Positions 31,147 to 40,200 of a stretch of 64,000 nucleotides of DNA are shown in pieces. A program made the position numbers and the translations under genes. Each line of letters opens with the position of its first letter. Positions within the stretch are counted from its first letter, which is position 1. The stretch spans positions 124,001-188,000 of the forward strand of contig CAVWJJ010000001.1 in NCBI GenBank assembly GCA_963755395.1. Direction: 5' to 3'. Source of the stretch: DAHVFK01 sp963755395. Lineage in GTDB: Bacteria; Pseudomonadota; Gammaproteobacteria; Burkholderiales; SG8-39. The notes beneath the pieces were generated by a model. The model was not told where the DNA came from. It did not search any database and saw only the letters and a list, made by a program, of their open reading frames with translations.

Positions 31147-33089
31147 GCGCGCGCCAGCCAGCCGAAGTCGACCGGCTGGGCGCGGCGGATCTTGAAGTCG
31201 TCGGCGAACATGGGGCGGCCGAAGAGGTAGCCCTGCAGGCAGTCGCAGCCCATGGCGGCGAGCAGCGCGGCCTGCTCCGGGGTCTCGACGCCCTCGGCGA
31301 CGGTCTTCATGTTGAGGCTGCGAGCGAGCGAGACGATGGTGCGCGCGATGGACTCGTCGGCGGGGTGCTCGGTGACGTTGCGCACGAAGCTCTGGTCGAT
31401 CTTCAGGCAGTCGATCTGGAAGCGGCGCAGGTAGGCGAGGCTCGAGTAGCCGGTGCCGAAGTCGTCCAGCGTCAGGCGTACGCCGAGCGCCTTCAGGCGC
31501 GCGAGGATGGCCTCGACGTCGACGCCGCCGACGACGAGCATGCTCTCGGTGAGCTCGAGCTCGACCTGGCTTCCGGGCAGCGCCGACCCGGCGAGCGCGG
31601 CCTGCAGGGTGGCGACCAGGTCCGGGTCGTGCAGCTGGCGCGGCGAGAGGTTGATCGAGACGTTGAGCGGGGCCGGGTCGCCCCGGCTCCACTCGGCGGC
31701 CTGGCGGCAGGCCTTGCGCATGACCTGGGCGCCCAGCGGCACGATCAGGCCGCTGTCCTCGGCGAGCGGGATGAAGCGCCCGGGCGGCACGATGCCGCCG
31801 TCGGGGCGGCGCCAGCGCACCAGCGCCTCGCAGGCGACGATGCGCCGATCGCGCACGCCGACCACCGGCTGGTACTGCACCACGAACTCGTCCTGATCGA
31901 GCGCCGCGCGCAGGCCGCCCTCGAGCGCGACGCGCGTCTCGAGGTCGTCGCGGATGCTCTCGGAGTAGGCGGCGATGCCGCCCTTGCCGCCGCCGCGCAC
32001 GTGGAACAGCGTCGCGTGCGCGTTCTGCATCAGGGTCTCGGCGTCGCGCCCCGCCTCGGGAAAGGCCGCGAAGCCGCAGGAGAAGGTCGGCGTGAGCGCG
32101 GTCTTCTCCACCACGTAGGGACGCGTGATCGCGCGCATGACCTTCTGCGCCAGCCCGGGCGCGTCCGCCGCGGCGCGCAGATCGGTCAGCAGCACCATGA
32201 ACTCGCCGCCCGAGACGCGCGCCACCACGTCGTCGCCGCGCACCGCCGCGCGCAGGCCGGCGGCGACCTCGAGCAGAAGCTGGTCGCCGGCGTGGAAGCC
32301 GATCGTGTCGTTGACCGCGCTCAGGCGGTCGACGTTGATCGCGAGCAGCAGGTGCACGCCGTGCTGCGCGCCCTCGATGCGCCGCTCGAGCAGCTCGCGC
32401 AGCGTCGCCCGGTTCGGCAGCCCGGTGCGCGGGTCGTGCGTCTCGATGTAGCGGAAGCGCTCCTCCGCCACCTTGCGCTCGGTGATGTCGTTGACGATCG
32501 CGAGCACCGCGCTGCGCCCTTCGTACTGGATCGGCGCCGAGGTGACCGAGCCCTCGAACATCGAGCCGTCCAGGCGCAGCAGCTTCTGCTCGGCCTCGGG
32601 CGCGACGATGCCGTGCGCGAGGTAGCGCTGCGCCCGCGCGTGCACCAGCGGCCGGCTGTCCGGGTGCACGAAATCGAGCACGTCGCGCCCGATCAGCGCC
32701 TCGGACCCGGCGGCGCCGAACATGCGCGCCGCGGCGGCGTTGGCGAACGCGAACTTGAAGTCCGCGTGCACCACCACCCCGCTCGGCGAGAGCCCGATCA
32801 GGTCCTGGTAGCGCTTCTCGACCGCGCGCAGGCCGCGGTTGGCGCGCTCGAGCGAAGCCAGCATGCGCCACACCACCAGTCCGAGCAGGCAGGCGGTCGC
32901 GAGCACGAAGCCCCAGCCCTTGAGCGTCTGGTAGCGGGTCAGCACTGCCGGGTCGGCGGAGCCGGCGAGCATCTCGACGTAGCGGTCGGAAAAGGCGATC
33001 CACAGGCTGGAGGCGACCGCGTAGACGACGGCCACCAGCGCGCCGCGCACCGCGGCGCGGGCAAGGAAGGATTGCAGCCCGGCAGCCAT
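31143..33089 (-). CDS. PAS-GGDEF-EAL protein, probable c-di-GMP phosphodiesterase
   Basis: 648 residues with two N-terminal membrane segments (about 12-32 and 55-75), a PAS domain (about 85-205), a GGDEF domain with the active site changed to SGGEF, and a complete EAL domain (ACEALVRWRRP, NLSPRQL, ELTESML, LDDFGTGYSS, LKIDQSFV, VAEGVET). Cyclase activity is therefore unlikely, while hydrolysis of c-di-GMP is expected. Monocistronic and divergent from a lipase gene. The membrane segments and PAS suggest a redox or small-ligand sensor. Confidence 0.9.
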   Translation of the reverse strand: MAAGLQSFLARAAVRGALVAVVYAVASSLWIAFSDRYVEMLAGSADPAVLTRYQTLKGWGFVLATACLLGLVVWRMLASLERANRGLRAVEKRYQDLIGLSPSGVVVHADFKFAFANAAAARMFGAAGSEALIGRDVLDFVHPDSRPLVHARAQRYLAHGIVAPEAEQKLLRLDGSMFEGSVTSAPIQYEGRSAVLAIVNDITERKVAEERFRYIETHDPRTGLPNRATLRELLERRIEGAQHGVHLLLAINVDRLSAVNDTIGFHAGDQLLLEVAAGLRAAVRGDDVVARVSGGEFMVLLTDLRAAADAPGLAQKVMRAITRPYVVEKTALTPTFSCGFAAFPEAGRDAETLMQNAHATLFHVRGGGKGGIAAYSESIRDDLETRVALEGGLRAALDQDEFVVQYQPVVGVRDRRIVACEALVRWRRPDGGIVPPGRFIPLAEDSGLIVPLGAQVMRKACRQAAEWSRGDPAPLNVSINLSPRQLHDPDLVATLQAALAGSALPGSQVELELTESMLVVGGVDVEAILARLKALGVRLTLDDFGTGYSSLAYLRRFQIDCLKIDQSFVRNVTEHPADESIARTIVSLARSLNMKTVAEGVETPEQAALLAAMGCDCLQGYLFGRPMFADDFKIRRAQPVDFGWLARA

Positions 33090-33115
33090 TGCGCCAATTT
33101 ACTCCAGCGCGCGCC

Positions 33116-33131
33116 CGATCAGGCATGATCG
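33116..33131. repeat. Inverted repeat over the lipase start
   Basis: CGATCA-GGCA-TGATCG, perfect six-base arms, covers the ATG at 33125 in the short gap between two divergent genes. Possible operator or translational hairpin; no more can be said. Confidence 0.35.
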
Positions 33132-34057
33132 CGCGAAGGACGCACCGCATCGTGCTCGCGCGCTTTCTGATTGTCTGCCTCGGAGGTTCATTCGCCCTGC
33201 TGCTCTGGGCCGGGCTGGCACTGTGCGCGCGTTTCGGCTGGCCGGGAGGCTGGAGCGTGCCGCTTGCCCTCGCCGGGATGCTGCTGATCGACGCGCTGTC
33301 GGTTGCCGCGAGCTTCGCGCTGTCGCGCGCGTACGCCGCGGCGGCGCCGGAGTCGGCGCGCCTGTCCTGGGGCGCAAAGCTCAGGCTGTTCTGCGGCGAG
33401 CTGCTGGCCTACGTCGTGCTGTTCAGCTTCATGCAGCCGTTCGCGCGGCGCAGGGTTCCGGGCGCGGCGGCGGGCGCGATGCCGGTGGTGCTGGTGCCGG
33501 GGATCTACTGCAACGCCGGGCTGTGGGGATGGATGCGGCGCCGGCTGGCGCGGCTGGGCGTCGAGGGGACGTGGGCGGTGACGCTCGAGCCGCCGCGGGC
33601 GGGGATCGACCAGCTGGCCGAGCGGCTGGCCGAGGAGATCGCGCGCGTGTGCGCGGCAACCGGCGCGCGGCGCGTGGTGGTGGTGGGGCACAGCATGGGC
33701 GGGCTGGTGGCGCGCGCCTGTCTGCGCGATGCGGCGGCGCGGGCGCGGATCGCGCGCATCGTGACGATCGCCACGCCGCACCACGGAAGCGTGCTTGCGC
33801 GCTGGGGGCCGGGGCGTAACGCGCGCGAGATGCGCCCCGGAAGCGCCTGGCTCGCGGCCCTCAACGCGCAAGGGCCCGCGCCGGTGCCGCTGGTCTCGAT
33901 CTTCTCCCGCCACGACAACTACGTCGCGCCGCAGGACAGCCCGCTGCTGCCCGGCGCGCAGAACGTGGCGCTGGCGGGGATCGGGCACCTTGCGCTCGCG
34001 TTCTCGGACGCGGTGGCGCGCCGCGTCGCCGCGGAGGTGCTGGCCGCTCAGAAGTGA
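33125..34057 (+). CDS. Membrane-anchored lipase-like alpha/beta hydrolase
   Basis: 310 residues. Two hydrophobic segments at the N-terminus (about residues 8-30 and 40-62), then a hydrolase domain with an oxyanion region VVLVPGIYCNAGLWGWM, nucleophile elbow VVVGHSMGGLVARACL, acid region ATPHHGSVL / SRHDNYVAP and final His in GIGHLALAF. Resembles triacylglycerol lipases of the EstA/LipA class. The ATG at 33125 avoids overlap with the divergent gene. Convergent overlap of ten bases with the reductase gene. Fits the storage-lipid neighbourhood. Confidence 0.82.
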   Translation: MIARRTHRIVLARFLIVCLGGSFALLLWAGLALCARFGWPGGWSVPLALAGMLLIDALSVAASFALSRAYAAAAPESARLSWGAKLRLFCGELLAYVVLFSFMQPFARRRVPGAAAGAMPVVLVPGIYCNAGLWGWMRRRLARLGVEGTWAVTLEPPRAGIDQLAERLAEEIARVCAATGARRVVVVGHSMGGLVARACLRDAAARARIARIVTIATPHHGSVLARWGPGRNAREMRPGSAWLAALNAQGPAPVPLVSIFSRHDNYVAPQDSPLLPGAQNVALAGIGHLALAFSDAVARRVAAEVLAAQK

Positions 34058-36034
34058 AGCCCGCGCGTGAGCTCGGCGAACGCGGCCTGCTCGGGCGTGA
34101 GCTTGGGCGCCGCGGCGGGGTCCTTGATGCCGAGCGCGGCGGCCGACTCCGGGAACATGCGGTAGGCGGTGTTCATGACGATGTGCGCGATCTTGGGCGC
34201 CACGGCGTGCACCACCTCGGCGAACACGCCCAGCCGGGTGGTGACCCGCTCGGGCCGCTCGATCACGGCCTGCGCGATCAGGTCGGCCGCCTGCTCGGGC
34301 GCGAGCATCTCGGTGTGGCGGTAGATGTCGGTCGGCGCGCTCATCGCGGTGCGCACCAGCGGCATGTTGATGGTGGTGAAGACGATGCCGTCGTCGGCGA
34401 ACTCCGAGGCCGCGCAGCGCGCGAAGGCGTCCATCGCGGCTTTCGACGCGACGTAGGCCGAGAAGCGCGGCGCGTTGGTCAGCACGCCGATGGAGGAGAT
34501 GTTGATCACGTGCCCCGCTTTCCTTTTCTGCATCGACGGCAGCAGCGCGAGGGTGAGGCGCAGCGCGCCGAAGTAGTTCAGCCGCATGGTGCGCTCGAAG
34601 TCGTGGAAGCGCTCGAACGAGTGCTCGATCGAGCGCCGGATCGAGTGGCCAGCGTTGTTGATCAGCACGTCGACCGCGCCGTGCGCCTCGAGCACCGCCG
34701 CGGCGGTGCGCTCGACCTGCTCGAAGTCGGTCAGGTCGCAGACGTAGGTCGCGATCCTGCCGCCCTCGGCCTTGACCTCGGCCTCGGTCCTGCGCAGGCG
34801 CTCCTGCTCGCGGTCGAGCACCACCACGCTCGCGCCCGCGGCGGCGAGCTTGCTCACCGCGGCGCGGCCGATGCCCTGCCCGCCGCCGGTGATCAGCACC
34901 ACCTTGCCCTTCACCGCGCCGCCCAGGCTGCGGTCGCGAAACAGCTCCGGGTCGAGGTGGCGCTCCCAGTAGTCCCACAGCCTCCAGGCGTAGTCCTCCA
35001 GCGGCGGCACGGCGATGCCGCTGCCCTCGAGCGCGGCTTGCGCCTGGCGGCAGTCGAAACGGGTCGGGTAGTTGACGAACTGCAGGATGCCCGGCGGCAG
35101 GCCCAGGTCCCGCATCAGCTGCTCGGCGATGCGCCGCACCGGCGCCATGCGCGCGATGCCGCGCCGCACCGCCTCGGGAACGAAGCCGAGCATGCGCGCG
35201 TTGACCTTCAGGCTCATCGACGGCGCATGACCCGCCTTCGCGAACAGATTGAGGATGTCGCCCACGCGCCGCGGCCCGGGGTCGGTGAGGTGAAAACACT
35301 TGCCGTCGAGGCCGGGCTGGTGCGCGATGTGGTCCATCGCGGCCACCACGAAGTCCACCGGCACCAGGTTCAGGCGCCCGCCTTCGACCCCGATCGCGGG
35401 CATCCACGCCGGCAGCGCGCGGCGCAGCTTCTGGATCAGCTTGAAGAAGTAGTACGGGCCGTCGATCTTGACCATCTCGCCCGTGCGCGAGTCGCCCACC
35501 ACGATGCCCGGGCGGTAGACGCGCCACGGCCGCTTGCACTCGCTGCGCACGATGGCTTCGGAGTCGTGCTTGGTGCGGAAGTACGGGTGCTCGAGGTGCT
35601 CCGCCTCCTCGAACATGTCCTCGCGGAACACGCCTTCGTAGAGGCCGGCGGCGGCGATCGAGCTGGCGAGGTGAAAGCAGCCGACCTGCGCCTCGTGCGC
35701 GAGCTCCAGCGCGTGGCGCGTGCCCTCGACGTTCGCCGCCTGCTGCGCCTCGGCGCTCGCCCTCAGGTCGTACACCGCGGCCAGGTGGAACATGTGCTCG
35801 ACGCCGCGCAGGCGCTCGAGGTCCGCGTCGGACACGCCCAGGCGCGGCAGCGTCAGGTCGCCCACGACCGGTATCGCCCGCCCGGGTCCCGCGCCCCAGC
35901 GCCGGCGCAGCGCGTCGACCTTCTTCAGCCTGCGCTCGCGCACGAGGAAATACACGGTCGAGCCGTCGCGCTCGAGCAGCTTTTTGGCGAGCCGCGAGCC
36001 GATGAAACCGGTCGCGCCGGTGATGAAGTAGCGC
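34048..36034 (-). CDS. Two-domain fatty acyl-CoA reductase (SDR family)
   Basis: 662 residues. The N-terminal extended SDR / NAD-binding-4 domain has TGATGFIGSRLAKKLL, a catalytic YxxxK in YFRTKHDSE and VYRPGIVVGDSRTGE. The C-terminal classical SDR has GGGQGIGRAAVSKLA, LINNAG and YVASKAAM. This order matches bifunctional acyl-CoA reductases of the mycobacterial Acr/Fcr type, which make fatty alcohols. It is divergent from a wax ester synthase, which would use the alcohol. An imperfect FNR-type site (36091-36104) lies between the two. Uncertainty: closely related SDR pairs also act on other lipids. Confidence 0.82.
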
Positions 36035-36090
36035 ATGGCGGTGTTTCCTTGCAGATACGCCCAATCTTGGAGCGATCGGGCGCCAAGCTT

Positions 36091-36104
36091 TTGACGTAAC
36101 GCAA
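36091..36104. promoter_or_regulatory. Site E: imperfect FNR-type operator between reductase and wax synthase genes
   Basis: TTGAC-GTAA-CGCAA: left arm perfect, right arm with one mismatch to GTCAA. TATCGT at 36126-36131 would be a -10 at roughly the class II spacing for the wax synthase. If so, translation would start at the second Met (36157). Confidence 0.35.
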
Positions 36105-36138
36105 GAAGCCCGCGGGTCCAGTTTGTATCGTTGCCTGC

Positions 36139-37569
36139 ATGACCCAGCGCAGACCCATGTCCGCGATCGACACCGCCTGGCTGCGGACCGACCGGCCGAC
36201 CAATCCGATGGTGATCGCCGGGGTGCTGCTGACCGAGGGCAGGCTGCCGTTCGAGCGCTTCAAGGAAGTCATCGCGACCAGATTCCTGCGCCACGGGCGC
36301 TTCCGCGAGCGCGTCGTGTTCGACGGCGACAGCGCGTACTGGGAGCCCGATCCGAACTTCGAGCTGAGCTTCCACGTCAGGCGCACGGCGCTGCCGCGCC
36401 CGGCCGGACGCAAGGAGCTGTACGAGCTGGTCGGCGACCTGATCAGCTCGCCGCTCGACCGCGCGCGGCCGCTGTGGCAGTTCCAGCTGGTGGAGCACTA
36501 CGGGCGCGGCAGCGCGATCATCGCGCGCATCCACCACTGCTACGCCGACGGCGTGGTGATGATGCAGGTGCTGCTGTCGATGACCGGCGATCCGGACGCG
36601 CCGGCCGAGCCGGACGCGGGCGCGGCGCGCGAGGCGAGCGACGATCTTCTGCAGCGCTGGTTCGGCCCGCTCGGCAAGGCCGTGAACGACACGCTCAAGA
36701 TCGGCAGCGGGCTGGCCGGGGTCTACGTCGACGCCCTGCTCCACCCCGGCCACGCGCTCGATTACGCGCGGCGCGGGATCGACCTCAGCGCCGAGGCCGC
36801 GCGGCTCGCGCTCATGGCGGCGGACTCGCCCACGCGCTTCAAGGGCACGCCGCGCGGCGTCAAGCGTGCGGCCTGGACCGACCGGCTGATGCTGTCCGAG
36901 GTCAAGGCGCTGGCGCACGCCACCGACTGCTCGATCAACGACGTGCTGATGAGCTGCGCCGCCGGGGCGCTGCGCGGCTACCTGCTCGACAAGGGCGACC
37001 CGGTCGAAGGGGTCGAGGTTCGCGCACTGGTCCCGGTGAACATGCGCGGCCAGGACGGGGGCGGGCCGCTGGGCAACTATTTCGGCGGCGTGTTCGTTCA
37101 GCTGCCGCTCGGCATCGATAACCCGATGGAGCGGCTGTACGAGCTCAAGCGGCGCATGGGCGCGCTCAAGGGCTCGGCCGAGCCGCTGTTCACGCTCGGG
37201 CTGCTGGCCGCGGTCGGCATGGGTCCGAAGGCGCTGCAGCAGCAGGTCATCGACATGCTCGCCAGCCGCTGCTCGCTGGTGCTGACCAACGTGCCGGGGC
37301 CTCAGCACAGCCTCGCCCTGGGGGGCCGCAGGCTGCGCGAGATCGTGTTCTGGGTGCCGCAGTCGGGCGCGATCGGGCTCGGGATCAGCGTCCTGAGCTA
37401 CGACGGCGGGGTGCAGTGCGGGATCGTCGCCGACACGAGCCTGGTGCAGGACCCGGAGGACATCGCGCGCCGCTTCCGCGCCCAGTTCGAGCAGCTGCTG
37501 CTGATCGCGCTGATGGGATCGTGGGACGGACCGCCCGATCCGGGCGAGGCCGCGACGCTGTTCGGCTAG
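36139..37569 (+). CDS. Wax ester synthase / diacylglycerol acyltransferase (WS/DGAT)
   Basis: 476 residues. Catalytic motif IHHCYADGV fits HHxxxDG. The family N-terminus is PMSAIDTAWLRTDRPTNPM, and the C-terminal region SLVLTNVPGPQ with the conserved NVPGP is also present. Esterifies fatty alcohols or diacylglycerol with acyl-CoA. Adjacent to the acyl-CoA reductase, together forming a wax ester route. Start could be 36139 or 36157. Its stop overlaps the convergent TPR gene. Confidence 0.92.
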   Translation: MTQRRPMSAIDTAWLRTDRPTNPMVIAGVLLTEGRLPFERFKEVIATRFLRHGRFRERVVFDGDSAYWEPDPNFELSFHVRRTALPRPAGRKELYELVGDLISSPLDRARPLWQFQLVEHYGRGSAIIARIHHCYADGVVMMQVLLSMTGDPDAPAEPDAGAAREASDDLLQRWFGPLGKAVNDTLKIGSGLAGVYVDALLHPGHALDYARRGIDLSAEAARLALMAADSPTRFKGTPRGVKRAAWTDRLMLSEVKALAHATDCSINDVLMSCAAGALRGYLLDKGDPVEGVEVRALVPVNMRGQDGGGPLGNYFGGVFVQLPLGIDNPMERLYELKRRMGALKGSAEPLFTLGLLAAVGMGPKALQQQVIDMLASRCSLVLTNVPGPQHSLALGGRRLREIVFWVPQSGAIGLGISVLSYDGGVQCGIVADTSLVQDPEDIARRFRAQFEQLLLIALMGSWDGPPDPGEAATLFG

Positions 37570-38354
37570 CCCTCCTCCAGCCTCGAGCGGGCCAGCTCGA
37601 CGTCGAGCCGCTCCATCGCGTCGGCCGGCTCGATCTCGGAGGCCTGCACCATCAGCTGGGTCGCTTCGTCGAGGCGGCTCTTGCCGTACATCATGAGCAG
37701 CCCGCCCGAGTACTCGACGCGCGCGATCGCCGAGTGCGGATGCAGCTCGAGCGCCTTGCGGAAATGCTTGAGCCCCTCGTCCCGGCTCGCGCCGTAGGTC
37801 AGCCCGCCGAGCATCGCGCCCACCTTGTCGATGATCTCAGCGTGGTAGACGCCGACCGCGGTGTGCGCTTCGGCGTGCCTGGGCTCGAGCTCGAGCGTGC
37901 GCGCGAGCGCGTCCCTGATCTTGCCGCCGATGCCCTGTGCCAGCGCCTCCATCACCGATGCGTACTGGCTGCGCCGCCCGAGCGCGTAGGCGTAGAGGTA
38001 ATGCGAATTGGCGTGCTCGGGCAAGGCCGCGATCGCCTGCTCGGCGCGCTTGCCGACCTCCTCCAGCAGCTTGAGCTTCTTCGCCTTGCCCGGCTCCAGG
38101 TAGTTGGCGTAGATCGCCGCCGCCTTGTTCGCCACCGCGTAGCCCGGCAGCCCCAGCTCGAGGCCCAGCTCCACCGCCTGCTGGAAATCGCCGCGGTGAT
38201 AGCGGCGCCAGGCTTCGAGCAGCTTCGCCTCGCGCGGGAAAGGCTCCTTGTCGCCCAGGTGCAGCCGCGCCCAGTGCTTCTTCAGCTCGGCAGCGGGGTA
38301 GTCGAACGCCTGGTCCGGGTGGGGAAACGCGGCCCAGGCCGATTGCTTCGCCAT
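37566..38354 (-). CDS. TPR-repeat protein
   Basis: 262 residues of helical repeats; TPR-like units are visible around YHRGDFQQAVELGLELGLPG, DALARTLELEPRHAEAHTAV and GLKHFRKALELHPHSAIARV. No signal peptide or enzyme motif. It directly follows the patatin gene (start adjacent to its stop), so it is co-transcribed and may serve as its partner or scaffold. Confidence 0.8.
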   Translation of the reverse strand: MAKQSAWAAFPHPDQAFDYPAAELKKHWARLHLGDKEPFPREAKLLEAWRRYHRGDFQQAVELGLELGLPGYAVANKAAAIYANYLEPGKAKKLKLLEEVGKRAEQAIAALPEHANSHYLYAYALGRRSQYASVMEALAQGIGGKIRDALARTLELEPRHAEAHTAVGVYHAEIIDKVGAMLGGLTYGASRDEGLKHFRKALELHPHSAIARVEYSGGLLMMYGKSRLDEATQLMVQASEIEPADAMERLDVELARSRLEEG

Positions 38355-39602
38355 TCAATGCACTCCCTGTTGCGCCCGCAGCCAGTCGTCGAGCAGCGCG
38401 AGGCTCGCGCCCAGGCCGTGGCGCAGGTTCCTGCCCGACACGCGCCGCAGCGAGGGGCTGGTGCGGATGTGCGCCGGATCCTGGCGCAGCACCTGCGGCC
38501 GCAGCGCGATGCCGTGCCGCGCCAGAATCGGCCTGAGCTGGCGCGCGCGCCGCGCCAGCTCGCGCAGCGTGTTGCGGTAGGCGTGGTCGCACACGCGTTT
38601 GCGGTTGGCGTAGCTGAACACGTTGACGAAGAACATCTCCGCGTCGTCCGGGTCCGGCTCGAGCAGCAGCACGTCGGCGTCCCGGTACTCGGTGTCGTAC
38701 TTCGCCATGCCGACCTGCATGCGCGAGTGGATCAGCGCGCGGAAGGTCTGCGACAGCACCACCGGCAGACCGCCGTCGACCAGCTTCTCGTGCCTGGGCC
38801 TGCCCTTGGCGCGCGCCATGGCGGCGTCGAACGGCACCAGCGGGTTGACGCAGAACACCAGGTTCGCTCCCTCGCGCAGCGCAACCGAGGCGTGCAGCGT
38901 CTTCCTCAGCGCCCCGTCGACGAAGTCGCGCCCCTCGATGCGGGTGGGCAGGAACAGGCCGGGCAGCGCGGTGCTCGCCTGCACCGCGGTCGAGATCGGC
39001 ACGTGGTCCCAGCCCTTGCCGCCGAAGGCGACCGATTCGCCGCTGTCGAGGTCGGTGGCGACCACGTACAGCGGTCGCGCGAGCCTGCGGAAATCGTCCG
39101 TCCTGCCGCCGCTGGTGTACAGCCTGGCGAGGAAGCGCCCCACCGGCGCGCTGTCGAACACCCCGGTCGGGATCGCGCGTCCGAGCGCTTGCAGCGACGC
39201 CAGCAGCCCGCGCTCGAGCGGGTTCTGCAGGTAGCGCGTCAGCGCGTCCAGCAGCAGCGCCGGCAGCGCGACGAAGCGCTCGTAGTATTCCCCCAGCGCG
39301 GGGCGCTGGAACACGCCCGGGCTGATCGGGTGCTCGTCCGAGCCGTTCTCGATGTAGATGCGGTACAGCTCCGCCGGGCTCAGCCCGTTGGCCAGGCCGG
39401 ACGCGATCAGGCTGCCGGAGCTCACGCCGACGTAGACCTCGAGGTCATTGAAGTCCACGCCCTCGAGCGCGTCGTCCAGCGCGAGCAGCGCCCCGATCTC
39501 GTAGATGCCACCCAGCGGGCCGCCGCCCGCGAGCGCGAGACCGACGCGCGAGCGCCCCCCGCGCCGGCGCTTGCTGCGGCTGCCGGCGTGCGCCCTGAGC
39601 AT
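38355..39602 (-). CDS. Patatin-like phospholipase
   Basis: 415 residues. The oxyanion motif is GLALAGGGPLGGIYEIG, the nucleophile sits in VGVSSGSLIASG (GxSxG) and the catalytic Asp in FVDGAL. Dense with the family's usual spacing. Ser-Asp dyad lipase acting on phospholipid or storage lipid. It lies just upstream of the TPR gene and downstream of the phasin gene, within the lipid-storage group. No signal peptide. Confidence 0.9.
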   Translation of the reverse strand: MLRAHAGSRSKRRRGGRSRVGLALAGGGPLGGIYEIGALLALDDALEGVDFNDLEVYVGVSSGSLIASGLANGLSPAELYRIYIENGSDEHPISPGVFQRPALGEYYERFVALPALLLDALTRYLQNPLERGLLASLQALGRAIPTGVFDSAPVGRFLARLYTSGGRTDDFRRLARPLYVVATDLDSGESVAFGGKGWDHVPISTAVQASTALPGLFLPTRIEGRDFVDGALRKTLHASVALREGANLVFCVNPLVPFDAAMARAKGRPRHEKLVDGGLPVVLSQTFRALIHSRMQVGMAKYDTEYRDADVLLLEPDPDDAEMFFVNVFSYANRKRVCDHAYRNTLRELARRARQLRPILARHGIALRPQVLRQDPAHIRTSPSLRRVSGRNLRHGLGASLALLDDWLRAQQGVH

Positions 39603-39611
39603 GACGCGCCG

Positions 39612-40040
39612 CTAGAGCGACGGCGAGGCTTGTTTAGCCGCCTTGCCTGCGCGCTTGCCGGAGCCGCCCTTGGACTGCTTGACCAAGATGCGCACGTTCG
39701 CGTTCAGCTCGTTCACGTGCTTGGACAGCGCCTGGATGTCGCCGTAGCTCGGCACGCCCAGCTTGTTGAGCGACTTCGACACGCGGTCCTCGAACACCTG
39801 CTCGAGCTTGTCCCAGGTGCCCGCCGCGTTCTTGCTCAGCCGCGCCATCTGCGCGCTGGCCGCCTTGCCGGTGCGCGACTGCACCGCCTCGCCTTCCTTC
39901 ACCAGCGAGTCGAACATCTTGCTGCCCTCGCTTTGCGCGCGCGCGAAGGCGCCCAGCCCGGCGAGCCAGATCTGCTGCGCCGAGTTCATCACCACGTGCC
40001 CGATGTTGCCGTCGCCTGCCTGCTTGAGCTTCTGTGCCAT
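39612..40040 (-). CDS. Phasin (PhaF/PhaI type, polyhydroxyalkanoate granule-associated)
   Basis: 142 residues, mainly one long amphipathic helix. The phasin-family segment NSAQQIWLAGLGAFARAQSE is followed by FDSLVKEGEAVQSRTG, EQVFEDRVSKSLNKLGVPS and a Lys-rich tail (GGSGKRAGKAAKQASPSL), as in PhaI/PhaF-type proteins that coat granules and touch DNA. No PHA synthase is in the window. GGAGA precedes the ATG. Divergent from the acyl-CoA ligase across site D. Confidence 0.87.
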   Translation of the reverse strand: MAQKLKQAGDGNIGHVVMNSAQQIWLAGLGAFARAQSEGSKMFDSLVKEGEAVQSRTGKAASAQMARLSKNAAGTWDKLEQVFEDRVSKSLNKLGVPSYGDIQALSKHVNELNANVRILVKQSKGGSGKRAGKAAKQASPSL

Positions 40041-40119
40041 GACCGTCTCCAGTAGAGAATTCGAAAAGTGACCTGCCTGCCGATACGCGCCCACTGTGCC
40101 AGCACGCCGGGCGCAGGAC

Positions 40120-40133
40120 TTGACGTGCGTCAA
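40120..40133 (+). promoter_or_regulatory. Site D: FNR-type operator upstream of the acyl-CoA ligase
   Basis: TTGAC-GTGC-GTCAA with TATACC at 40155-40160 as the -10. The start would be near 40167, about 41 bases from the palindrome centre. The spacer differs from the sites in the oxalate locus. The position does not fit a promoter for the phasin gene. Confidence 0.6.
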
Positions 40134-40200
40134 ACGGAGGCGCGACGCGCGCGGTATACCAACACAGGGGAATTGGGTGGATCGCGAGGGGGTTTCGACC

